Below, piece after piece: positions 60,243 through 64,000 of a stretch of 64,000 bases of DNA. Position 1 is the first letter of the stretch, and every line of letters starts with the position of its first letter. Location: NCBI RefSeq assembly GCF_003330845.1, contig NZ_CP026121.1:5127501-5191500 (forward strand), in the 5' to 3' direction. The notes beneath the pieces are model-generated. The model was not told where the DNA came from. It searched no databases and saw only the letters and a list, made by a program, of their open reading frames with translations. The position numbers and the translations under genes were made by a program. The stretch comes from Streptomyces sp. Go-475 (GTDB taxonomy: Bacteria; Actinomycetota; Actinomycetes; Streptomycetales; Streptomycetaceae).

Positions 60243-61301
60243 ATGACATCCCCGGAGCCGGTTGAAAGCCGGACGCAAACCCGGACGCAGGGGCGCACCG
60301 CGCAGACGGCGACGCTCGCCGAGATCGCCCGCGAGGCCGGCGTGTCGGCGCCGACTGTTTCGAAGGTCCTCAACGGCCGGGCCGACGTCGCCCCCGCCAC
60401 CCGGGCCCGCGTCGAGGAGCTGCTGCGCGCCCACGGCTACCGGCGCCGCCGCGCGGAGGCGACCCGCTCGCCGCTGATCGACCTGGTCTTCCACGAGCTG
60501 GAGAGCGCCTGGGCGCTGGAGGTGATCCGGGGCGTGGAGAACGTGGCCCGGGACGCCGGGCTGAGCGTCGTGCTGTCGGAGAGCGCCGGGCGCCTCACCC
60601 CCGGCCGGACCTGGGCCGACCAGGTGGCCGCGCGCCGCCCGCACGGCGTGGTCCTGGTCCTGTCGGGGCTCGACGAGTCGCAGCGCGCGCTGCTGACCAG
60701 CCGCTCCATCCCGTTCGTGGTGATGGACCCGGCCGGCGACCCGGGAGCCGACGTGCCGTCGATCGGCGCCACCAACTGGCAGGGCGGTCTTGCCGCCACC
60801 CGGCACCTGGTCGAGCTGGGGCACCGCAGGATCGGCGCGATCAGCGGGCCGTCGCAGATGATGTGCAGCCGCGCCCGGATCGACGGCTACCGGGCCGCGC
60901 TGGAGACGGCCGGGCTGCCGGTGGATCCCGCGCTGATCGCGGGCGGCGACTTCCACCACGAGGCCGGCTACCGGCTGGGCCTGGAGCTGCTGCGCCGCCC
61001 GGACCGGCCGACCGCCGTCTTCGCCGGGAACGACCTGCAGGCGCTCGGGCTGTACGAGGCCGCGCGCGAGCTGGGGCTGCGCATCCCCGAGGACCTGAGC
61101 GTGGTCGGCTTCGACGACCTGCCGGTGGCGCCCCTGGTCGGGCCGCCGCTGACGACCGTACGGCAGCCGCTGACCGAGATGGCCGAGGCGGCGGCCCGGC
61201 TGGTCCTGGACCTCGGGCGGGACGAGGACGCCCCGGCGGCGACCCGGGTGGAGCTGGCGACGAGCCTGGTGGTGCGCAGCAGTACGGCGGTCCCGGCCTG
61301 A
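60243..61301 (+). CDS. LacI-family transcriptional regulator (xylan cluster)
   Basis: 352 residues from ATG at 60243. The N-terminal helix-turn-helix ATLAEIAREAGVSAPTVSKV at residues about 20-45 is followed by the hinge ARVEELLRAHGYRRR and a periplasmic-binding-protein-like sugar domain (ATRHLVELGHRRIGAISGPS, VFAGNDLQALGLYEAARELG, VVGFDDLPVAPLVGPPLTTV). Divergent from the GH3 gene and just upstream of the xylanase, so a repressor of both with xylo-oligosaccharide as inducer is likely. The CGAAnnnTTCG sites are probable targets. Confidence 0.93.
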   Translation: MTSPEPVESRTQTRTQGRTAQTATLAEIAREAGVSAPTVSKVLNGRADVAPATRARVEELLRAHGYRRRRAEATRSPLIDLVFHELESAWALEVIRGVENVARDAGLSVVLSESAGRLTPGRTWADQVAARRPHGVVLVLSGLDESQRALLTSRSIPFVVMDPAGDPGADVPSIGATNWQGGLAATRHLVELGHRRIGAISGPSQMMCSRARIDGYRAALETAGLPVDPALIAGGDFHHEAGYRLGLELLRRPDRPTAVFAGNDLQALGLYEAARELGLRIPEDLSVVGFDDLPVAPLVGPPLTTVRQPLTEMAEAAARLVLDLGRDEDAPAATRVELATSLVVRSSTAVPA

Positions 61302-61317
61302 AAGGCCAGTTGCTGTA

Positions 61318-61346
61318 TTGACGGGTGATGCGGGCGCCTCCACACT
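61318..61346 (+). promoter_or_regulatory. Possible xylanase promoter
   Basis: TTGACG at 61318-61323 with 17-bp spacing to CACACT at 61341-61346; a good -35 but a weak -10. Confidence 0.35.
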
Positions 61347-61372
61347 GCACCGAAGCCAATCGGTTGCACCAC

Positions 61373-61383
61373 CGAAACTTTCG
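61373..61383. promoter_or_regulatory. CGAAACTTTCG operator at the xylanase start
   Basis: Inverted repeat CGAA-ACT-TTCG within the wider CCGAAACTTTCGG; it abuts the GGAGG ribosome-binding site. It contains GAAACTTTC, the motif type (GAAANTTTC) I recall from other streptomycete xylanase promoters. Confidence 0.6.
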
Positions 61384-61394
61384 GAGGCACCGCG

Positions 61395-62747
61395 ATGAGA
61401 TCGCTGAGATCGGGCTTGCTCACCACCCTGCTGGCCGGCGTCGTCACGGCCGGCTCCCTGCTGTTCACGGCCCCGGCCTCGCACGCCGCCGACGCCCCGC
61501 TGCGCGACCTCGCCGCGGCCAAGGGCAGGGCCATGGGCACGGCGGTCACCGGCTCCAAGCTCACCGGCACCTACGGCGAGATCGCCGGCCGCGAGTTCAA
61601 CTGGCTCACCCCCGGCAACGCCATGAAGTGGGGCTCGGTGGAGCCGAGCCGGGGCGGCTACGACTGGGCCGAGGCCGACCGGATCGTGAACTTCGCCGAG
61701 GCCCACGACCAGCAGGTGCGCGGCCACACCCTGCTCTGGCACCAGCAGAACCCGGGCTGGCTGACGAACGGCAACTGGACCCGCGACCAGCTCAGCGCGA
61801 TCGTCCAGGACCACATCGCGACCGAAGTCGGCCGCTACAAGGGCCGGCTGGCCGCCTGGGACGTGGTCAACGAGCCCTTCAACGAGGACGGCAGCTACCG
61901 CCAGACCCTCTTCTACAACACCCTCGGCCAGGACTACATCGCGCAGGCCCTCACCTGGGCCCGGGCCGCCGACCCGAGCGCCGAGCTGTACATCAACGAC
62001 TACAACGTGGAGGGCGTCAACGCGAAGAGCACCGCCCTGTACAACCTGGTCAAGTCCCTCAAGGAGCGCGGGGTTCCGATCGACGGGGTCGGGCTGCAGG
62101 CCCATCTCATCGTCGGCCAGGTGCCCTCGACGATGCAGCAGAACATCCAGCGCTTCGCCGACCTCGGCGTGGACGTGGCCATCACGGAGCTGGACATCCG
62201 GATGCAGCTGCCGGCGACGCAGGCGAAGCTGACCCAGCAGGCCGCCGACTACAAGGCGGTCATGAACGCCTGTGTCGCGGTCGCGCGCTGCACCGGCGTC
62301 ACCGTCTGGGGCTTCACCGACTCCGACTCCTGGATCCCGGACACCTTCCCCGGCCAGGGCGCGGCGACCCCGTACGACGAGAACTACCAGCCGAAACCGG
62401 CCTACCACGCCATCGCGGAAGCCCTCGGCGGGACGACGGCCCCACCGCCCACGGGCGCCTGCACGGCCGTCTACAGCGTCACCAGCCAGTGGAGCACCGG
62501 CTTCACGGGGCAGGTGCGGATCGCCTGCTCGGGGGCCTCGCTGTCGTCGTGGAAGGCGAACTGGACGTTCGGGGCCGGGCAGCGGATCACCCAGGCCTGG
62601 AACGCGAGCTGCACCCAGACCGGCGCGGCGGTGAGTTGCGCGAACGCCCCGTACAACGGGTCGGTGCCGGACGGCGGTTCGGTGACGTTCGGCTTCAACG
62701 GCTCGTGGAGCGGGAGCAACCCGGTGCCCACGGTGACCCTGGGGTAG
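61395..62747 (+). CDS. Secreted endo-1,4-beta-xylanase, GH10 plus CBM2
   Basis: 450 residues. Signal peptide LRSGLLTTLLAGVVTAGSLL, cut near SHA-ADAP (residue 31). The GH10 barrel spans about 35-345: acid/base Glu160 in WDVVNEPFNE, nucleophile Glu265 in AITELDIRMQ, and NAMKWGSVEP and HTLLWHQQ substrate-site motifs. After a TTAPPPTG linker a carbohydrate-binding module of CBM2 type (about 355-450, CTAVYSVTSQWSTGFTGQVR with terminal tryptophans and two Cys) binds cellulose or xylan. It depolymerises xylan outside the cell to feed the GH3 enzyme. Confidence 0.96.
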   Translation: MRSLRSGLLTTLLAGVVTAGSLLFTAPASHAADAPLRDLAAAKGRAMGTAVTGSKLTGTYGEIAGREFNWLTPGNAMKWGSVEPSRGGYDWAEADRIVNFAEAHDQQVRGHTLLWHQQNPGWLTNGNWTRDQLSAIVQDHIATEVGRYKGRLAAWDVVNEPFNEDGSYRQTLFYNTLGQDYIAQALTWARAADPSAELYINDYNVEGVNAKSTALYNLVKSLKERGVPIDGVGLQAHLIVGQVPSTMQQNIQRFADLGVDVAITELDIRMQLPATQAKLTQQAADYKAVMNACVAVARCTGVTVWGFTDSDSWIPDTFPGQGAATPYDENYQPKPAYHAIAEALGGTTAPPPTGACTAVYSVTSQWSTGFTGQVRIACSGASLSSWKANWTFGAGQRITQAWNASCTQTGAAVSCANAPYNGSVPDGGSVTFGFNGSWSGSNPVPTVTLG

Positions 62748-62818
62748 CCGAGGCCGAGAAGTCTGAGAATTTCCGAAGAAAATCGGCCGGGGGACCCTGC
62801 TCGTAATAATTCGGACTT

Positions 62819-63874
62819 ATGTTCCTGCCCGTGACGGGACGCGACGGGAACGGGGACGGGGGCAGGGAGGCGGGCCGGCGGTCGAGAGCGCTGCGGATCG
62901 CCGGCCTCGCCCTGGCGGCTGCCCTGGTGCTGGGCATCGGGGCGGCGGGCTGGGCCTACTGGCACCTGAACAGCAACATCACCGGCGTCGACATCGACAA
63001 CGCGCTGGGCGACAACCGCCCGCCGAGGCCGCTGAGCGTGCCGTCGCCCTCGGCCGCGGCGCTGCCCAGTGGAGCCCTCAACATCCTGGTCCTGGGCTCG
63101 GACTCGCGCAGCGGCAAGGAGAACCAGCGGCTCGGCGGCGGCGACAGCGCCGGTGCCCGCTCCGACACGGCGATGGTCGTCCACCTCGACGCCGGGCGGA
63201 CCAGCGCGACGGTGGTGAGCATCCCGCGCGACACCCTGGTCACCCGCCCGTCCTGCCCGCGCCCGTCCGGCGGGTCGACGGCGGTCGCCCACGACTCCAT
63301 GTTCAACAGCGCGTACGCGGTGGGCGGACCGGTCTGCGCGGTGAAGACGGTCGAGTCGCTGACGAACGTCCGCATGGACCACTACCTGGAGATCGACTTC
63401 TCCGGTTTCGCCAAGCTGGTCGACGCCCTCGGCGGCGTCACCGTCACCACCGACGAGGACATCGACGACGAGGACAGCCATCTGCGCCTGAAGGCGGGCA
63501 CCCACCACCTGGACGGCACCCAGGCCCTCGCCCTGGCCCGCACCCGGCACGGCATAGGCGACGGCAGCGACCTCGGCCGCATAGGGCTCCAGCAGAAGCT
63601 GGTGAAGGCCCTGCTGGAGCAGATCGCCTCCCAGGACCTGCTCACCGACCCGGCGAAGCTGTACCGGGTCGCGGACGCGGCGACCGCCGGCCTCACCACC
63701 GACACGGGCCTGGACTCCCTGAGCGAGCTGACCCGGCTCGGCCAGAGCCTGCGGGGACTGTCCGCGAGCAGCGTGCGGACGGTGACCATGCCGGTGGTGC
63801 GGGCGCCGTCGGACCCCAACCGGGTGGTGGCGGAACAGCCGGAGGCCCGGAGGCTGTGGGAGTCACTGCGCTGA
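62819..63874 (+). CDS. LytR-CpsA-Psr (LCP) family wall-polymer transferase
   Basis: 351 residues from ATG at 62819; a GTG five codons later is possible, and neither has a strong ribosome-binding site. A cytoplasmic N-terminus and one membrane segment (IAGLALAAALVLGIGAAGWA) precede the LCP domain: NILVLGSDSR, ARSDTAMVVHLD (Arg/Asp pair), VVSIPRDTLV and ALALARTRHGIGDGSDLGRI. It attaches teichoic or other glycopolymers to peptidoglycan. Confidence 0.94.
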   Translation: MFLPVTGRDGNGDGGREAGRRSRALRIAGLALAAALVLGIGAAGWAYWHLNSNITGVDIDNALGDNRPPRPLSVPSPSAAALPSGALNILVLGSDSRSGKENQRLGGGDSAGARSDTAMVVHLDAGRTSATVVSIPRDTLVTRPSCPRPSGGSTAVAHDSMFNSAYAVGGPVCAVKTVESLTNVRMDHYLEIDFSGFAKLVDALGGVTVTTDEDIDDEDSHLRLKAGTHHLDGTQALALARTRHGIGDGSDLGRIGLQQKLVKALLEQIASQDLLTDPAKLYRVADAATAGLTTDTGLDSLSELTRLGQSLRGLSASSVRTVTMPVVRAPSDPNRVVAEQPEARRLWESLR

Positions 63875-63883
63875 CCTGCGCGG

Positions 63884-63925
63884 ACGCTCGCCGGGAAAAG
63901 TTTCCGAGAAAAATCCGGCGAGCGT
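63884..63925 (+). terminator. Hairpin after the LCP gene
   Basis: ACGCTCGCCGG (63884-63894) is the exact complement of CCGGCGAGCGT (63915-63925), with an A-rich 20-nt loop. A smaller GTCGATC/GATCGAC pair follows at 63926-63951. No T tract, so termination is likely but not certain. Confidence 0.55.
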
Positions 63926-64000
63926 GTCGATCCGGGGGTCTCCCGATCGACGCAGGGGTGAGAGCGGGGAGAAGCCCGCTCCGGAGAGCCCCGAGGAGTC

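Overview
The window is about 64 kb of a high-GC actinobacterial chromosome, almost certainly from a Streptomyces. Evidence: codon third positions are overwhelmingly G or C; GTG starts and TGATG/GTGA stop-start overlaps are common; the order rpoB-rpoC, rpsL-rpsG-fusA-tuf, rpsJ-to-rplO, secY-adk-map-infA-rpmJ-rpsM-rpsK-rpoA-rplQ-truA, rplM-rpsI-glmM, coaA, glmS, acpS-nnr-alr and tsaE-tsaB-rimI-tsaD is the streptomycete core arrangement; rpsD (S4) is missing from the alpha operon; and small actinobacterial families (DUF1707, DUF397/DUF5753 relatives, LCP, SH3-like secreted proteins) sit between the core genes. No tRNA, rRNA, CRISPR array or intact transposase was seen.

Layout. 1-5.6 kb: 3' half of rpoB and complete rpoC. 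5.7-7.6 kb: an accessory pair on the minus strand (nucleotidyltransferase-fold protein and membrane protein) with lower GC than its surroundings, then a DUF1707 membrane protein. 7.7-12.4 kb: str operon with a consensus promoter, a long leader and a strong terminator after tuf. 12.4-14.3 kb: a winged-helix/zinc-ribbon protein and the wreckage of a WhiJ-type regulatory set (ATPase, XRE-DUF5753, DUF397). 14.3-24.5 kb: S10 and spc operons. 24.5-35 kb: secY, adk, a beta-propeller protein, a secreted protein, map, infA, rpmJ, rpsM, rpsK, rpoA, rplQ, truA and a membrane-anchored protein. 35-44 kb: rplM, rpsI, glmM, a DUF389 protein, coaA, a DrrAB-like ABC exporter, glmS. 44-50 kb: small secreted and ankyrin-like proteins, acpS, a beta-helix protein, nnr and a G-rich degenerate repeat tract. 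50-57.6 kb: cell-wall genes (L,D-transpeptidase, alr), an alpha/beta hydrolase and the tRNA t6A genes tsaE, tsaB, tsaD with rimI. 57.7-62.8 kb: a xylan-utilisation cluster (GH3 glycosidase, LacI regulator, GH10 xylanase with CBM2). 62.8-63.9 kb: an LCP protein.

How it works together. Most of the window is the transcription/translation core, run from three promoters that share a TTGACC -35 box (upstream of rpsL, rpsJ and rplM) and divided by intercistronic hairpins. Two r-protein leaders share an almost identical 25-nt element. glmM, glmS, alr, the L,D-transpeptidase and the LCP protein serve peptidoglycan and wall polymers. The GH3 and GH10 enzymes probably degrade xylan under the LacI-type repressor, with CGAAnnnTTCG sites in both control regions. 

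The most notable non-genic features are the shared r-protein leader element, two CTAG-flanked inverted-repeat (MITE-like) elements each sitting exactly on the stop codon of a minus-strand gene, a 100-bp-offset duplication of the 3' end of rpsK at the place where relatives carry rpsD, a 22-bp palindrome in front of a small conserved-looking ORF, and the decayed WhiJ-type locus. I found no clear new multi-gene system; the rpoC-proximal minus-strand pair is the best candidate for one.
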